From Gammaproteobacteria bacterium (GTDB taxonomy: Bacteria; Pseudomonadota; Gammaproteobacteria; JAJDYQ01), in NCBI GenBank assembly GCA_028289815.1, contig JAPYNQ010000027.1:1-56235 (forward strand): a stretch of 56,235 nucleotides of DNA, written 5' to 3'. The translations under genes and the position numbers were made by a program. Under the pieces are notes generated by a model. The model saw only the letters and a program-made list of their open reading frames with translations, was not told the origin of the DNA and ran no database searches. Positions within the stretch are counted from its first letter, which is position 1; every line of letters starts with the position of its first letter. Below are positions 36,918-47,929 of this stretch, piece by piece.

Positions 36918-39503
36918 CTAGGCCACCGCGAGGAAGTCCCGGGCAAAGCGCTGCAGCACACCACCGGCCATATAAGTACATACCTCTTCAGCGGTGTCCA
37001 GTCGGCAGATGACGGGTATCTCTAACGTTTCGCCACCTGTCCTGTGAACGAAAACGGTCAGTTCGACACATGATGCGATGTCACCGATAACTTCAAAGAT
37101 TTCGGTGCCATCGATATGGTAAGAGTAACGTGTCTGACCATCTTTGAACTCAAGTGGCAGCACACCCATGCCAACCAGATTGGTCCGATGAATACGCTCA
37201 AAGCCCTCGGCAATAATCGCCTCAACGCCCGCCAGACGCACACCTTTAGCTGCCCAGTCTCTCGACGATCCCTGTCCATAGTCAGCACCGGCAATAATAC
37301 AAAGAGGCTGATTGCGTTGCATATAAACTTCTATGGCATCCCACATACGCATAATCCGGCCTTCGGGCTCTAGGCGCGCCAGTGAACCCTGGATTATTTG
37401 GCCATTGTCATCCCTGCACATCTCATTAAACAGACCGGGATTGGCCAATGTGGCACGCTGTGCCGTCAGATGATCACCGCGATGCGTGGCATACGAATTG
37501 AAATCTTCCTCGGGCAGGCCCATTTTCGCCAGATATTCACCAGCAGCACTGTCTGCCAGAATCGCATTTGAAGGAGAAAGATGGTCGGTTGTAATATTAT
37601 CGCCAAGCACTGCCAAGGGACGCATACCAGTCAAGGTACGTTCTCCGGCCAACGCCCCCCGCCAGTATGGGGGGCAGCGGATATAAGTACTCGTCTCGCG
37701 CCAGTCATATAAAGGATTTTGTGTCTCTTTGCGAGCACCCAAGTCAAACATGGGATTGTAGATGGCACGGAACTGTTCCGGCCTGACATACTTACTGACA
37801 ATAGCATCAATCTCTTTATCCGACGGCCAGATATCTTTCAGGCTGACCGGGTTTCTTTCAGAGTCATACCCCAACACGTCATTTTCAATATCAAAACGTA
37901 TTGTACCGGCGATGGCATAGGCCACCACCAATGGTGGTGAGGCAAGAAAGGCCTGCTTTGCATACGGATGGATGCGACCATCAAAGTTACGATTACCGGA
38001 CAATACTGCCGTGGTATAGAGGTTCCGGGCTGCGACCTCCTGTTGAATCTTCGGATGTAATGCGCCACTCATACCGTTACAGGTAGTACAAGCATAAGCC
38101 ACTATACCAAAACCGAGCTTCTCCAGTTCAGACAATAACCCAGCCCCTTGCAGATACAGCCTAGCCACCTTGGAACCCGGTGCGAATGAAGATTTCACCC
38201 AAGGCTTACGCGCCAAACCAAGTTTATTTGCCTTACGGGCAAGGAGACCTGCCGCAACCACGTTGCGCGGGTTGGATGTATTGGTGCAGGAAGTAATGGC
38301 CGCAATGATAACTGCGCCATCGGGCATCTCTCCGGGCTTTTCCCGCCATTGGCCGGCAATCCCGCGTGCCGCCAGCGCAGTCGTCGGCAAGCAACGATGA
38401 GGGCTGGAAGGCCCCGCCATGGTGCGCTCGACTTTTGATAAATCAAATTCCAGCACTCGCTCATACTCGGCCTCCTGCAGAGTATCCCCCCACAATCCCG
38501 CCGTTCCTGCGTAGTTCTCCACCAACGCAACCTGCCCAGCATCACGTCCGGTCAATTTCAGGTAATCAATCGTTTGACGGTCGATGTAAAACATGCCGGC
38601 CGAGGCACCAAACTCCGGTGTCATATTGGAAATCGTGGCACGGTCACCGATGGTCAGACCGGCGGCTCCCTCACCGAAGAACTCTAGGTAGGAAGACACA
38701 ACCCTCCGGCTGCGCAGAAACTCGGTTAATGCCAGTACAATATCGGTAGCGGTAATGCCGGAGCGGCGTTTACCGGTCAGTCTGACGCCGATAATTTCCG
38801 GCAGGCGCATCATCACCGGACGCCCCAACATCACCGTTTCGGCCTCCAGACCACCCACGCCAATGGCAATCACCCCCAGACAATCAATATGCGGAGTGTG
38901 CGAATCAGTACCGACACAAGTATCCGGAAAGGCCACTCCTTCGCGACACTGGATTACGGGAGACATCTTCTCCAGATTGATCTGATGCATGATGCCATTT
39001 CCGGCAGGTATGACATCGACATTGTCAAAGGCGGTCTTCGCCCATTCAATAAAATGAAAACGATCCTCATTGCGACGATCCTCAATGGCACGATTTTTTC
39101 GGAATGCTTCCGGGTCATGTCCGGCATATTCAACGGCCAGCGAATGATCAACAATTAACTGTGTCGGGACAACCGGGTTGATCTGCGCCGGGTCACCACC
39201 CTGCTTGGCAATAGCATCCCGAAGGCCAGCCAGATCAACCAGCGCGGTCTGGCCTAATATGTCATGGCACACGACACGCGCCGGATACCAGGGAAAATCC
39301 AGCTCTCGCTTACGTCCAATGATTTGGTCGAGCGCTTCCGACAGCATCTGCGGCTCACAACGGCGTACCAGCTGCTCCGCAAGCACACGTGAGGTATAAG
39401 GTAATTTGCTATAGGCACCCGGTTGAATCGACTCGACCACTTCACGGGCATCAAAATAATCCAACCCGGTACCCGGCAATGGTTTACGGTAGCTTGTGTT
39501 CAT
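36918..39503 (-). CDS. acnD: 2-methylcitrate dehydratase, Fe-S dependent (AcnD)
   Basis: 861 residues from the ATG at 39503; the frame extends to 39611, but MNTSYRKPLPGTGLDYFD is the family start and it lies one base after the prpC stop. This is a large aconitase-type enzyme. The 4Fe-4S cluster ligands are in ITSCTNTSNP and ACTTCNGMSG, with VGTDSHTPH and GADYGQGSSRDWAAKG near the active site. It dehydrates 2-methylcitrate. The pairing with prpF indicates the AcnD/PrpF variant rather than PrpD. General aconitase (AcnA) is the alternative. Confidence 0.95.
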   Translation of the reverse strand: MNTSYRKPLPGTGLDYFDAREVVESIQPGAYSKLPYTSRVLAEQLVRRCEPQMLSEALDQIIGRKRELDFPWYPARVVCHDILGQTALVDLAGLRDAIAKQGGDPAQINPVVPTQLIVDHSLAVEYAGHDPEAFRKNRAIEDRRNEDRFHFIEWAKTAFDNVDVIPAGNGIMHQINLEKMSPVIQCREGVAFPDTCVGTDSHTPHIDCLGVIAIGVGGLEAETVMLGRPVMMRLPEIIGVRLTGKRRSGITATDIVLALTEFLRSRRVVSSYLEFFGEGAAGLTIGDRATISNMTPEFGASAGMFYIDRQTIDYLKLTGRDAGQVALVENYAGTAGLWGDTLQEAEYERVLEFDLSKVERTMAGPSSPHRCLPTTALAARGIAGQWREKPGEMPDGAVIIAAITSCTNTSNPRNVVAAGLLARKANKLGLARKPWVKSSFAPGSKVARLYLQGAGLLSELEKLGFGIVAYACTTCNGMSGALHPKIQQEVAARNLYTTAVLSGNRNFDGRIHPYAKQAFLASPPLVVAYAIAGTIRFDIENDVLGYDSERNPVSLKDIWPSDKEIDAIVSKYVRPEQFRAIYNPMFDLGARKETQNPLYDWRETSTYIRCPPYWRGALAGERTLTGMRPLAVLGDNITTDHLSPSNAILADSAAGEYLAKMGLPEEDFNSYATHRGDHLTAQRATLANPGLFNEMCRDDNGQIIQGSLARLEPEGRIMRMWDAIEVYMQRNQPLCIIAGADYGQGSSRDWAAKGVRLAGVEAIIAEGFERIHRTNLVGMGVLPLEFKDGQTRYSYHIDGTEIFEVIGDIASCVELTVFVHRTGGETLEIPVICRLDTAEEVCTYMAGGVLQRFARDFLAVA

Positions 39504-39504
39504 T

Positions 39505-40665
39505 TCACCGGCTAATCTGACCACGTTCATCAAGAGGAATAAATTCGAGATTTTCAGGCCCCGTATAGTTGGCAGACGGACGGATAATCTTGCCATCCTG
39601 ACGCTGTTCAATCACATGCGCCCCCCAACCGGCGGTACGGGCAATCACAAACAACGGGGTAAACATATCAGTCGGCACACCCATCTGATGATAGGAAACC
39701 GCTGCAAACCAATCCAGATTGGGAAACATATTCTTCACTTCTTTCATCACCGATTCCAGACGTTCAGCCACATCATACATCAACATACTGTCATTCTCTT
39801 CGGACAGCGACTGCGCCAACTCTTTGATGACTTCATTACGAGGGTCGGAGATAGTATAAACCGGATGACCAAAACCGATGACAATCTCCTTGCGGGCCAC
39901 ACGCTCACGGATATCCGTTTCCGCCTCATCCGCCGAACTGTAACGACTCTGAATGCGGAAAGCCTCTTCGTTGGCGCCACCGTGCCTAGGACCACGCAAG
40001 GCACCAACTGCACCAGTTAATGCCGAATACATATCCGAGCTGGTACCTGCGATGACGCGCGCAGTAAATGTAGATGCATTAAACTCATGCTCCGCATATA
40101 AAATCATTGAGGTATGCATGGCATGTACCCAAGAGCTCCGGGGCTTCCTGCCGTGCAGAAGTTCAAGAAAATGTCCGCCCAGGGAATCCTGGTCGGTTTC
40201 CACATCAATCTCGACACCGTTAATGGCATAGTGATACCAGTACAGCAACATGGAACCCGATGATGCCATCAGGCGATCAACAATATCACGAGACTCATTT
40301 TCCGAGTGCGACTCCTTCTCCGGCACACACGAACCCATAACGGAATAACCGGTGCGCATTACATCCATTGGGTGAGTTGTCGGCGACAGCGCACGCAGTG
40401 CCTGCTTGACGGCCATAGGCAAACCACGCAGTGACTTTAATTTGCTCTTATAGGCCACCAGCTGTGCGCGATTCGGCAAATATCTGTGAATAAGCAGACA
40501 AGCAATCTCTTCAAACTCGCACGCCCCGGCGAGATCCAGAATATCATAGCCGCGATAATGCAGATCATTACCGGTACGTCCTACCGTACATACCGAGGTA
40601 TTGCCGACCACAGTACCGGACAAAGCCACAGATTTTTTCACTTTGGGCAAGATTTGCTCAACCAT
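39505..40665 (-). CDS. prpC: 2-methylcitrate synthase
   Basis: 386 residues of the citrate synthase family. It joins propionyl-CoA and oxaloacetate. The short N-terminus with [12 protein letters not shown] and the active-site blocks [17 protein letters not shown] (His), [14 protein letters not shown] and [13 protein letters not shown] (His, Asp) match methylcitrate synthases rather than citrate synthase. The C-terminal [17 protein letters not shown] is present. It lies one base from acnD and 27 bp after prpB. Confidence 0.97.
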   Translation of the reverse strand: MVEQILPKVKKSVALSGTVVGNTSVCTVGRTGNDLHYRGYDILDLAGACEFEEIACLLIHRYLPNRAQLVAYKSKLKSLRGLPMAVKQALRALSPTTHPMDVMRTGYSVMGSCVPEKESHSENESRDIVDRLMASSGSMLLYWYHYAINGVEIDVETDQDSLGGHFLELLHGRKPRSSWVHAMHTSMILYAEHEFNASTFTARVIAGTSSDMYSALTGAVGALRGPRHGGANEEAFRIQSRYSSADEAETDIRERVARKEIVIGFGHPVYTISDPRNEVIKELAQSLSEENDSMLMYDVAERLESVMKEVKNMFPNLDWFAAVSYHQMGVPTDMFTPLFVIARTAGWGAHVIEQRQDGKIIRPSANYTGPENLEFIPLDERGQISR

Positions 40666-40692
40666 TATGCTGTTCTCCTAACTTGATTGGAA

Positions 40693-41568
40693 TTACTCTG
40701 CATCGCGTGCAAAGAGTGCATCCAGTTTTTGTTCATACCCCTGATAATCCAGAAAATCATACAACTCCATGCGGGTTTGCATATTCTCCACCACAGCCTG
40801 CTGTGTACCCTCTTGCAGTATATGCCGATAAACATTCAATGCAGCCAGACTCATGGCACGGAAGGCACTCAATGGAAACAACTGTATCCTGATACCGACC
40901 GAAACCAGTTCCTTGGCGGTGAACAGAGGGGTAGCTCCAAACTCGGTGATATTCGCCAGACAGGGAACACCAACGGCATCGACAAAAACAGCATACTGCT
41001 CAAGCGTACTCACCGCCTCCGGGAAAATCATGTCTGCCCCAGCTTCCACACAGGCAACAGCACGCTCCACCGCACTGGTCATACCCTCCACTGCCAACGC
41101 GTCGGTACGCGCCATAACGACGAAATCAGGATCGGTTCTGGCATCCACAGCGGCCTTTATGCGGTCCACCATTTCACTCCGGGAGACGATGGCCTTGTTC
41201 GGACGATGACCACAACGCTTTTGCATCACCTGGTCCTCAATATGAACAGCAGCTGCTCCGGCGCGCATCATTTCCCGCACACAACGGGCGATATTAAAAT
41301 TACCACCCCATCCCGTATCAATATCGACCAGTAACGGCAGACTCGACGCATCAGTGATACGGCACACATCTTCCAGTACATCCTTCATGGTGGTGATCCC
41401 CAGATCCGGGATGCCGAATGAACATGCCGCAACCCCGCCGCCGGACAGATAAACAGCCCTGTGCCCGACCTTTTCTGCCATAACCGCGCTATAGGCATTG
41501 ACTGCTCCCACCACCTGAAGCAGATTATGCTGCTCGACAGCCTGTCGGAATTTCATTCCTGGCGTCAT
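40693..41568 (-). CDS. prpB: 2-methylisocitrate lyase
   Basis: 291 residues of the isocitrate lyase superfamily. The active-site block [11 protein letters not shown] is present, as are [29 protein letters not shown] and [12 protein letters not shown]. It splits 2-methylisocitrate to pyruvate and succinate, the last step of the cycle. Its ATG overlaps the stop of the regulator gene (ATGA at 41565-41568), so the operon probably starts with the regulator. prpC follows after 27 bp. Confidence 0.97.
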   Translation of the reverse strand: MTPGMKFRQAVEQHNLLQVVGAVNAYSAVMAEKVGHRAVYLSGGGVAACSFGIPDLGITTMKDVLEDVCRITDASSLPLLVDIDTGWGGNFNIARCVREMMRAGAAAVHIEDQVMQKRCGHRPNKAIVSRSEMVDRIKAAVDARTDPDFVVMARTDALAVEGMTSAVERAVACVEAGADMIFPEAVSTLEQYAVFVDAVGVPCLANITEFGATPLFTAKELVSVGIRIQLFPLSAFRAMSLAALNVYRHILQEGTQQAVVENMQTRMELYDFLDYQGYEQKLDALFARDAE

Positions 41569-42233
41569 GTGTTCTCACCTATACAATGCTGCAGGGTCAG
41601 ATACGCACCCTGGATATGGCGGCGCATTAAAATTTCAGCAAGCTCACCATCTCGGGCCTGAATGGCATCAAAAATCCGCTTATGCTCATCAAGGGCAAGA
41701 GTGGCACGTGCCGGGCACAGCCTGGATTGACGACGATACATGAGAATAAGCTGATAAAGATCTTCACCCATCAATTTATACAGGCGAATATTACCGCTAC
41801 CCTGCAAAACTCGCAAGTGAAAATCAAGATCGTCCTGCTGCTTGAAATATAATTCGCCATCGCTGCCATAGACCTCAGACTCATGCAGTCTGAGTAGCTC
41901 ATCCAGAGAGCAGATATCTTCATCCAACATATTTTCACATGCCAGACGTGCCGCCATACCCTCAAGAGCCTCGCGAATCGTGAATATTTCACGCAACTCC
42001 GCGCAATCAAGCGAAATAACCCGCACTCCGGCATGCGGACGCCGCTGCACCAGCCGCAGACCCTCAAGACCACGAATAGCCTCACGTAGCGGTCCTCGGC
42101 TGACACCATAACGAGAGGCAAGCGCCGTTTCGCTGATCTTCGTACCTTGAGGGATCTCGCCATCAATAATGGCTGTAACCAGCTTTTCCCTCAGATTATC
42201 GGCCAGCGTGGTACCGGAAATATGTGCTACCAT
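41565..42233 (-). CDS. GntR-family (FadR/FCD) regulator of the prp operon
   Basis: 222 residues from the ATG at 42233; a TTG two codons upstream is possible. The N-terminus holds a winged helix-turn-helix ([52 protein letters not shown]). The FCD ligand domain spans 90-220 with [26 protein letters not shown] and [14 protein letters not shown]. The metal-binding His pattern suits an organic-acid ligand, perhaps methylcitrate. It is the first gene of the prp run; autoregulation through the palindrome at 42254 is likely. Similar regulators head prp operons in Pseudomonas. Confidence 0.92.
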   Translation of the reverse strand: MVAHISGTTLADNLREKLVTAIIDGEIPQGTKISETALASRYGVSRGPLREAIRGLEGLRLVQRRPHAGVRVISLDCAELREIFTIREALEGMAARLACENMLDEDICSLDELLRLHESEVYGSDGELYFKQQDDLDFHLRVLQGSGNIRLYKLMGEDLYQLILMYRRQSRLCPARATLALDEHKRIFDAIQARDGELAEILMRRHIQGAYLTLQHCIGENT

Positions 42234-42253
42234 TGACAAATTAACGCCTCAGA

Positions 42254-42265
42254 ATTGTCGACAAT
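42254..42265. promoter_or_regulatory. Candidate operator of the GntR-type regulator
   Basis: The perfect 12-bp palindrome ATTGTCGACAAT lies 21 bp upstream of the regulator start codon. GntR regulators of the FCD group bind short palindromes of the TTGT...ACAA kind. A second copy with 10 of 12 matches, ATCATCGACAAT, lies at 42514-42525, close to the divergent sulfhydrylase gene. The location supports autoregulation. The binding protein is inferred. Confidence 0.6.
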
Positions 42266-42314
42266 GTTACTCAAATATACCCGCATAAACTAAAATATCC
42301 AGATCTCAAGACAG

Positions 42315-42346
42315 ATATTGTTTACAATTTACTAAATAAACAATAT
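42315..42346. promoter_or_regulatory. 10-bp inverted repeat in the divergent region
   Basis: The arms atattgttta (42315-42324) and taaacaatat (42337-42346) are perfect complements separated by 12 bp. The sequence is AT-rich and contains candidate promoter elements. It may be a second regulator site or part of the promoter region. It is too AT-rich and lacks a T run in the right place to be called a terminator. Confidence 0.45.
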
Positions 42347-42588
42347 AGACACAGGCTATATTTACTCTGTCTGATATGCAGGAAACTTTGGGTCCCGGTT
42401 AAAGCTGCCGGACCAGCGGCGATCTGTCCGAACCTTGAGGTCGGGCGCAAATTCACAGGCACCCGGCCCATGAATTTCACGCTCTGCATATGCCTGAAGC
42501 CGGATAAAATGCTATCATCGACAATAAAGGATGCTCCGAATAGCCGGATTTTCTTAAACAATAACCTTGTTTACACTTGGAACAGCAT
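42347..42588 (+). other. Leader of the sulfhydrylase gene with potential RNA structure
   Basis: No ATG-started gene fits here. Three possible pairings can be seen: atatgcag (42374-42381) with ctgcatat (42484-42491); ggtcc-gg (42391-42398) with ccggacc (42408-42414); and ccgaacc (42428-42434) with ggtcgg (42439-42444) around a TTGA loop. The first would enclose the other two, as in a riboswitch-like fold. I do not recognise any SAM, SAH or cobalamin consensus. The plus frame is also open without a start for about 70 codons before the gene, so a decayed gene is an alternative. Confidence 0.35.
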
Positions 42589-43854
42589 ATGAAACTGGAA
42601 ACGATTGCAATACATGCCGGATACGAATGCGAGACAACGACACGTGCCGCAGTCACGCCGATTTATCAAACGACCTCTTATACCTTCAGAGACACACAGC
42701 ATGGAGCCGATTTATTCGACCTCAAAGAAGCTGGCAATATCTATACCCGAATCATGAATCCCACGACCGACGTGCTGGAAAAACGCGTCGCCGCCATGGA
42801 AGGCGGGATAGGGGCATTAGCTCTGTCATCCGGGATGGCAGCTACCACAAATACGATACTTACCATTGCCGATAGCGGCGACAACATTATTTCAACAAGC
42901 CGTCTGTATGGTGGAACCTATAATTTATTCGCCCATACACTGCCACGCCTAGGCATAGAAGTACGCTTTACCGAAGATGAACAGATAGCAGATTTAATTG
43001 ATGAAAAAACCAAACTGGTTTTTTGTGAATCGCTGGGCAACCCGGCAGGCAATATATGTGATCTGGCGACACTTGCCAGGACCTGCCATGACAACGGTAT
43101 CGCACTGGCCGTTGACAATACGGTACCGACCCCTCACCTGTGTCGACCCTTTGAACACGGTGCCGATATCGTCATGCACTCCCTGACCAAATATATGGGA
43201 GGACATGGCAACAGCATCGGCGGCATTATCGTTGACTCGGGACGTTTCCCTTGGCAGAAACATACCGACCGTTATTCCATGTTGGTAGAACCCGACCCGT
43301 CTTATCACGGCGTCAGCTATGTGAAAGAAATGGGTGAAGCTGCTTTTATTACTAGGGCGCGCGTTGTACCGCTGCGCAATATGGGTTCCGCCCTGTCTCC
43401 GATGAACAGCTTTTTGATTTTGCAAGGCCTAGAGACCATGCCGTTGCGCGTCCGGCAGCACTGCGATAACGCGCTCACCGTTGCCCGCTATCTGCAGGCA
43501 CACCCGCGTGTACAATGGGTAAATTATGCCGGTTTGGAAGACCACCCACAAAAACCGCTGGCAGACCGCTATCTGAATGGCAAGGCATCCGGCATCCTGA
43601 GCTTCGGCATCCGGGGCGGAGCCAAAGCAGGTGCCGGATTCATAGATGCCCTGCAACTTATACTACGCCTAGTAAACATAGGTGATGCCCGCTCACTGGC
43701 ATGCCATCCTGCCACCACAACTCACCGCCAGTTATCAAAAGCAGACCTGAAACGCGCCGGCGTATCCGAAGACCTTATCCGACTATCAATAGGCATAGAA
43801 CATATAGACGATATTATCGCCGACATAGATCAGGCACTTGAAAAAGCCGCATAG
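42589..43854 (+). CDS. metY: O-acetylhomoserine aminocarboxypropyltransferase (sulfhydrylase)
   Basis: 421 residues from the ATG at 42589; a TTG four codons upstream is the alternative. A PLP enzyme of the Cys/Met family. N-terminal ETIAIHAGYE and TPIYQTTSYTF, YTRIMNPTTDVLEKRVAAMEGG, ALALSSGMAA, AVDNTVPTPHLCRPFEHGAD, and the PLP lysine in HSLTKYMGGHG are seen. The C-terminal ACHPATTTHRQL and LSIGIEHIDDIIADIDQAL end the fold. It makes homocysteine from O-acetylhomoserine and sulfide. It is divergent from the prp operon and alone on its strand. Cystathionine gamma-synthase is less likely given the length. Confidence 0.93.
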   Translation: MKLETIAIHAGYECETTTRAAVTPIYQTTSYTFRDTQHGADLFDLKEAGNIYTRIMNPTTDVLEKRVAAMEGGIGALALSSGMAATTNTILTIADSGDNIISTSRLYGGTYNLFAHTLPRLGIEVRFTEDEQIADLIDEKTKLVFCESLGNPAGNICDLATLARTCHDNGIALAVDNTVPTPHLCRPFEHGADIVMHSLTKYMGGHGNSIGGIIVDSGRFPWQKHTDRYSMLVEPDPSYHGVSYVKEMGEAAFITRARVVPLRNMGSALSPMNSFLILQGLETMPLRVRQHCDNALTVARYLQAHPRVQWVNYAGLEDHPQKPLADRYLNGKASGILSFGIRGGAKAGAGFIDALQLILRLVNIGDARSLACHPATTTHRQLSKADLKRAGVSEDLIRLSIGIEHIDDIIADIDQALEKAA

Positions 43855-44072
43855 TGTGACCTTGCCGGAGAGTGCCTCCTGTGAAAAGCACTAATCGGCG
43901 GAAAGGTTGGCAACAGGACTATACTCGTGAGCAAGAAACACGAACTTGTACAAACCAAGAACCCACGTACCAATAAATACATCAAAACTGATCGTCCTGA
44001 AGAAAAGATCATTTCCCATAAAAGACATCTGGCCTACACAAGGATATTCGTATCGTTGGGGAAAAAGCCGGT

Positions 44073-46646
44073 TCACAGTTTTCCCAGCTCCTCCCTCATC
44101 GAATACAACAGATTCAATGCCTCACGAGGAGAAAGCTCATCAATATTGATTGACTCCAGCATGGTATTCAACGGATTTTCAGGCATGGTCTTTTCTTTAC
44201 TTGCGAACAGATTCAGCTGTGACTGAGTAGTAACCTGCGACTGGCTTTCCAGCTCATCAAGACGTTGCTGAGCCAGTTTGATGACATGCGTCGGAACTCC
44301 GGCAAGCCCGGCAACCTGCAAGCCATAACTCTGGCTGGCAGGTCCGTTATTAACGGTGTACATAAACACAATACGGTCACCATGCCCAACGGCATGTAAG
44401 TGAACATTACTGATATGGGCGTATTGCTCAGACAGAATAGTCAATTCAAAGTAATGCGTCGCAAACAGAGTAAAGGCCCTGAGCCGAGTGGCCAGATCAA
44501 TCGCACAAGCCCAAGCGAGTGACATACCGTCATATGTACTGGTGCCACGACCGATTTCATCCATAAGAACCAGCGAGTTCTCCGTAGCGCTATTGAGTAT
44601 GCTGGCTGTTTCCGTCATCTCAACCATAAAGGTTGAACGCCCGCCAGCCAGGTCATCAGACGCGCCGATACGTGTAAAAATACGATCAATCTGTCCGATC
44701 CGACACGAGGCCGCCGGTACAAAACTACCGGTATAGGCAAGTAACGCAATCAGTGCCGTCTGTCGCATATAGGTGGATTTACCTCCCATATTCGGCCCCG
44801 TGATTAACAACATACGATGCTCGTTATTAAGTAGCGTATCGTTAGCAATAAAATCTGCCTTAAGCGTCTGCCTGATAACCGGATGCCAACCCTGTAAAAT
44901 TTCAATGCCGGACTCATCGACAAACTCAGGTTGGCTTAAATTCAATGCTACTGCACGCTCCGCGAGATTACTCAGAACATCCAGAGTGGCAAGTGCAGCG
45001 GCAAGCTGTTGAAGTGCCATCAAATGGGGTTGCAGCCAACTCAGCAACTCCTCATAAAGATGTTTTTCCTTACTCAACGCACGTTCCCGACTGGAAAGCA
45101 CCTTATCCTCAAATTGCTGGAGCTCCGAGGTAACAAAACGTTCGACGGCTTTCAGGGTTTGACGCCGGATATAGTGCATGGGCACCTGTTCGCTTTGCGC
45201 ACGACTTAATTCTATGTAATAACCAAAGGACCGGTTATAACCGAATTTGAGTGTCGGAACGCCCAACCTTTCACGTTCATTAGTCTCCATATCAACCAGA
45301 ACCTGATCGGTATTATCCCGTATGCTTTTAAGCTCATCAAATTCCGAATCGTAACCACTCGCTATCACGCCGCCATCGCGTATCAACATGGGTGGCTGCT
45401 CAACAATGGCTTTTTCAAGTTTCTGCTCAATATCGGAATGCGGCTTTATGCGGGCCAGAGCAGGCTCGAACTCCAGCAAACCCGTTGGCTCAATCAGTTC
45501 CTGTATCCGTTTCACGAATGCTAGGCTGTCCCGCAAAGCAGCCAGATCTCGCGGGCGGGCGGATTTCAGGGCGATGCGGGCGGCAATGCGTTCAATATCA
45601 CCGATTCCACGCAATAAATCTTGCAACGACTCATTGATACCGGTCTCGATCAAACCGTTAAGACACTGATGCCGTCGCCTCAAAGCCGGGATATTACGAA
45701 CGGGCTGAGAGATCCACTGACGCATCAATCGCCCCCCCATCGCCGTTATAGTGCTATCAATCACCTGTAACAAGGTATTATCCCTGCCACCCTGCAGATT
45801 ATGGCTGATCTCCAGATTTCTCCGTGTGTTCGCATCGAGCACCAAAAAATCATCATCGCTCTCAACACAGATTCCCTGCAAGTGACTTAATGCGTTTTGC
45901 TGAGTTTGCCGCACATACTGCAACAGACAACCTGCAGCCGAGGCTGCAAGCGGCAGCTCCTCCAATCCAAACCCGACCAAGTCATGGACATGAAACTGAT
46001 CGCATAATAGCTGGCGGCAGGCCTCACGATCATAGTGCCATGAAGGCCGCTGACGCTGCACACACTGCGTCGATAATGTTACCGGCACATCACCGTCTTC
46101 AGAAAAAAGAAATTCAGCAGGATGCAGGCGTTCAATCTCGGCAGCCAGCATACTCAGAGAGTCAGCCTCCCTCGCGATAAAATGACCGGTACTCAGATCA
46201 AGGCTTGCTAGGCCATATCGATTACTCTGCTGATACATGCAAGCAAGCAGGTTTTGCTGACGCTCTTCGAGCAGAGACTCATCTGTAGCCGTGCCCGGCG
46301 TAATAACCCGCACAACCTTGCGCTCAATCGGACCTTTACTGTTGGCGGGATCCCCAAGCTGCTCGCAGATAGCCACTGATTCGCCCCGACGGATAAGTCT
46401 GGCGATATAATTCTCCGCCGCATGATAAGGAACACCCGCCATTGGTATCGGCTTGCCTGCGGATTTACCGCGCTGCGTCAGATGAATATCAAGCAGCTTC
46501 GCCGCCTTGCAGGCATCGTCGAAAAACAACTCATAAAAATCGCCCATACGATAGAAAACCAGAACATCCGGATACTCTTCCTTGATAGACAGATACTGCG
46601 CCATAACCGGCGTGTGCTGGGACCACTTGTCGATTGATCTCGCCAT
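44073..46646 (-). CDS. mutS: DNA mismatch repair protein MutS
   Basis: 857 residues, full length. The N-terminal mismatch-recognition domain starts [35 protein letters not shown], which contains the stacking Phe-Tyr-Glu motif. The ATPase has Walker [15 protein letters not shown] near residue 615, then [14 protein letters not shown] and the [12 protein letters not shown] block. The C-terminus has the helix-turn-helix region and a tail for dimerisation. It finds mismatches and recruits MutL. No mutL is adjacent. A 7-bp GGGAAAA/TTTTCCC hairpin overlaps the stop and could aid termination. Confidence 0.98.
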   Translation of the reverse strand: MARSIDKWSQHTPVMAQYLSIKEEYPDVLVFYRMGDFYELFFDDACKAAKLLDIHLTQRGKSAGKPIPMAGVPYHAAENYIARLIRRGESVAICEQLGDPANSKGPIERKVVRVITPGTATDESLLEERQQNLLACMYQQSNRYGLASLDLSTGHFIAREADSLSMLAAEIERLHPAEFLFSEDGDVPVTLSTQCVQRQRPSWHYDREACRQLLCDQFHVHDLVGFGLEELPLAASAAGCLLQYVRQTQQNALSHLQGICVESDDDFLVLDANTRRNLEISHNLQGGRDNTLLQVIDSTITAMGGRLMRQWISQPVRNIPALRRRHQCLNGLIETGINESLQDLLRGIGDIERIAARIALKSARPRDLAALRDSLAFVKRIQELIEPTGLLEFEPALARIKPHSDIEQKLEKAIVEQPPMLIRDGGVIASGYDSEFDELKSIRDNTDQVLVDMETNERERLGVPTLKFGYNRSFGYYIELSRAQSEQVPMHYIRRQTLKAVERFVTSELQQFEDKVLSSRERALSKEKHLYEELLSWLQPHLMALQQLAAALATLDVLSNLAERAVALNLSQPEFVDESGIEILQGWHPVIRQTLKADFIANDTLLNNEHRMLLITGPNMGGKSTYMRQTALIALLAYTGSFVPAASCRIGQIDRIFTRIGASDDLAGGRSTFMVEMTETASILNSATENSLVLMDEIGRGTSTYDGMSLAWACAIDLATRLRAFTLFATHYFELTILSEQYAHISNVHLHAVGHGDRIVFMYTVNNGPASQSYGLQVAGLAGVPTHVIKLAQQRLDELESQSQVTTQSQLNLFASKEKTMPENPLNTMLESINIDELSPREALNLLYSMREELGKL

Positions 46647-47037
46647 ACACTATAGTTTAGTCAAACCTGCTGAAAATGCGCACAAAAAACAAAGCTGATA
46701 ACCGGTAAAAAATATTCAGAACGCGAACGTTAAACATGGCACGAAAACATACCTCTCTCCTGTCCGGTACAAAAATATTCTCTGGCACCAAAACAAACAG
46801 TCATAAACCATCATAAAAAATATCGTCTGCAGGCAGACAGCTCTACCGAAAACATAAATCACATCGAATGTGCGTATCAGCTATCCCATCCGTAATCAAC
46901 ATATATTCCTGCCTTGCGCAGCACCCGGAACAAAGAACAAACTGCATCACGATCACCCTGCCGCCCGACTCTCCATATCCATAAATTCGGCGAGCTGCGA
47001 GCAGATCTGATCCGTTTCAAAAATTCTATAGCAGCGA
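46647..47037. other. Intergenic region, 391 bp, nothing recognised
   Basis: AT-rich sequence between the mutS start and the end of the permease gene. A small perfect dyad gtctgc-ag-gcagac occurs near 46830. The mutS promoter should lie here on the minus strand. No gene, tRNA or repeat array is visible. Confidence 0.4.
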
Positions 47038-47826
47038 CTAAAGCAACGGCCATAACATTCGACCAGCTATAAACAATAAAAACAGTGAAAAAAATATATC
47101 CAATGCCCGTTCGGGTATAGCATGAGTCAGCTTTGCGCCCAATGGGGCAAACAGAAAGCTGGCAGAAACAACGCCCGCAAAAGACGGCAAATTAATATAA
47201 CCGATACTGCTTTCCGGGATACCGAACTCATCCAGGCCCATGATGGCATAAATGATAGCGGATACAAAGGCCAACGGCATTCCTGCTGCCGCCGCCGTTG
47301 CGACCGCATTCCGAACAGGCATCGAACAATAAGTGAAAAAAGGCACATTCATAACACCGCCGCCGATTCCCATCATGGAAGAAATAATGCCATTAACAAA
47401 CCCCATACCCACCATACCCTGCAAACCGGGTAATTTACGCCGCCCCCCGACCGTACCGATAGCCGCACGCAAAGCAGCGATAACAAGAAACACCACAAAA
47501 GCAATGTACAAAACCCTGCCCGGCAATAAATCAACGGTTATCGCACCGATTACCGTACCCAACAATATCCCGGGCATAAGCTGCCAAAAGACAGGCCACT
47601 CTATCGCACCTTGGCGATGATGAATATAAATTGAGGGAAGCGCGCTTACCGCGATAGTAGCTAAAGATGTGCCAACGGCGACTTTAATCATAACGTCAGC
47701 AGACACGCCTTCGGCGCCAAGGACAATAACGATAACAGGCACAATAATTGTGCCGCCGCCAATGCCAAGCAAGCCCGCAAGCGTTCCGGCAACCGCGCCC
47801 GCCAGCAATAAACTCGTTACATCCAT
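47038..47826 (-). CDS. TauE/SafE-family membrane permease
   Basis: 262 residues from the ATG at 47826; an upstream frame to 47886 does not fit the family. It has about eight membrane helices and two inverted halves, each with a glycine-rich block: GTLAGLLGIGGGTIIVPVIV near the N-terminus and GIISSMMGIGGGVMNVPFF in the middle. This is the TauE/SafE pattern; members move sulfite, sulfoacetate or other organosulfur anions. The substrate is unknown here. Neighbours give no hint. Confidence 0.88.
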   Translation of the reverse strand: MDVTSLLLAGAVAGTLAGLLGIGGGTIIVPVIVIVLGAEGVSADVMIKVAVGTSLATIAVSALPSIYIHHRQGAIEWPVFWQLMPGILLGTVIGAITVDLLPGRVLYIAFVVFLVIAALRAAIGTVGGRRKLPGLQGMVGMGFVNGIISSMMGIGGGVMNVPFFTYCSMPVRNAVATAAAAGMPLAFVSAIIYAIMGLDEFGIPESSIGYINLPSFAGVVSASFLFAPLGAKLTHAIPERALDIFFSLFLLFIAGRMLWPLL

Positions 47827-47929
47827 TCTAAAAAAGCATCGCTGACACCATCTCTCAATACACAGCAGGCCGATCCTGAAATACAAGACCGACCAAGGCT
47901 TAACGACACCCCTCAGCCGGTGCGCAACA

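Noticed and set aside
38366-38749. Plus-strand frames inside acnD
   Set aside because: They are antisense to a firmly identified gene.
42347-42588. Known SAM, SAH or cobalamin riboswitch
   Set aside because: None of the conserved boxes of these families could be found.
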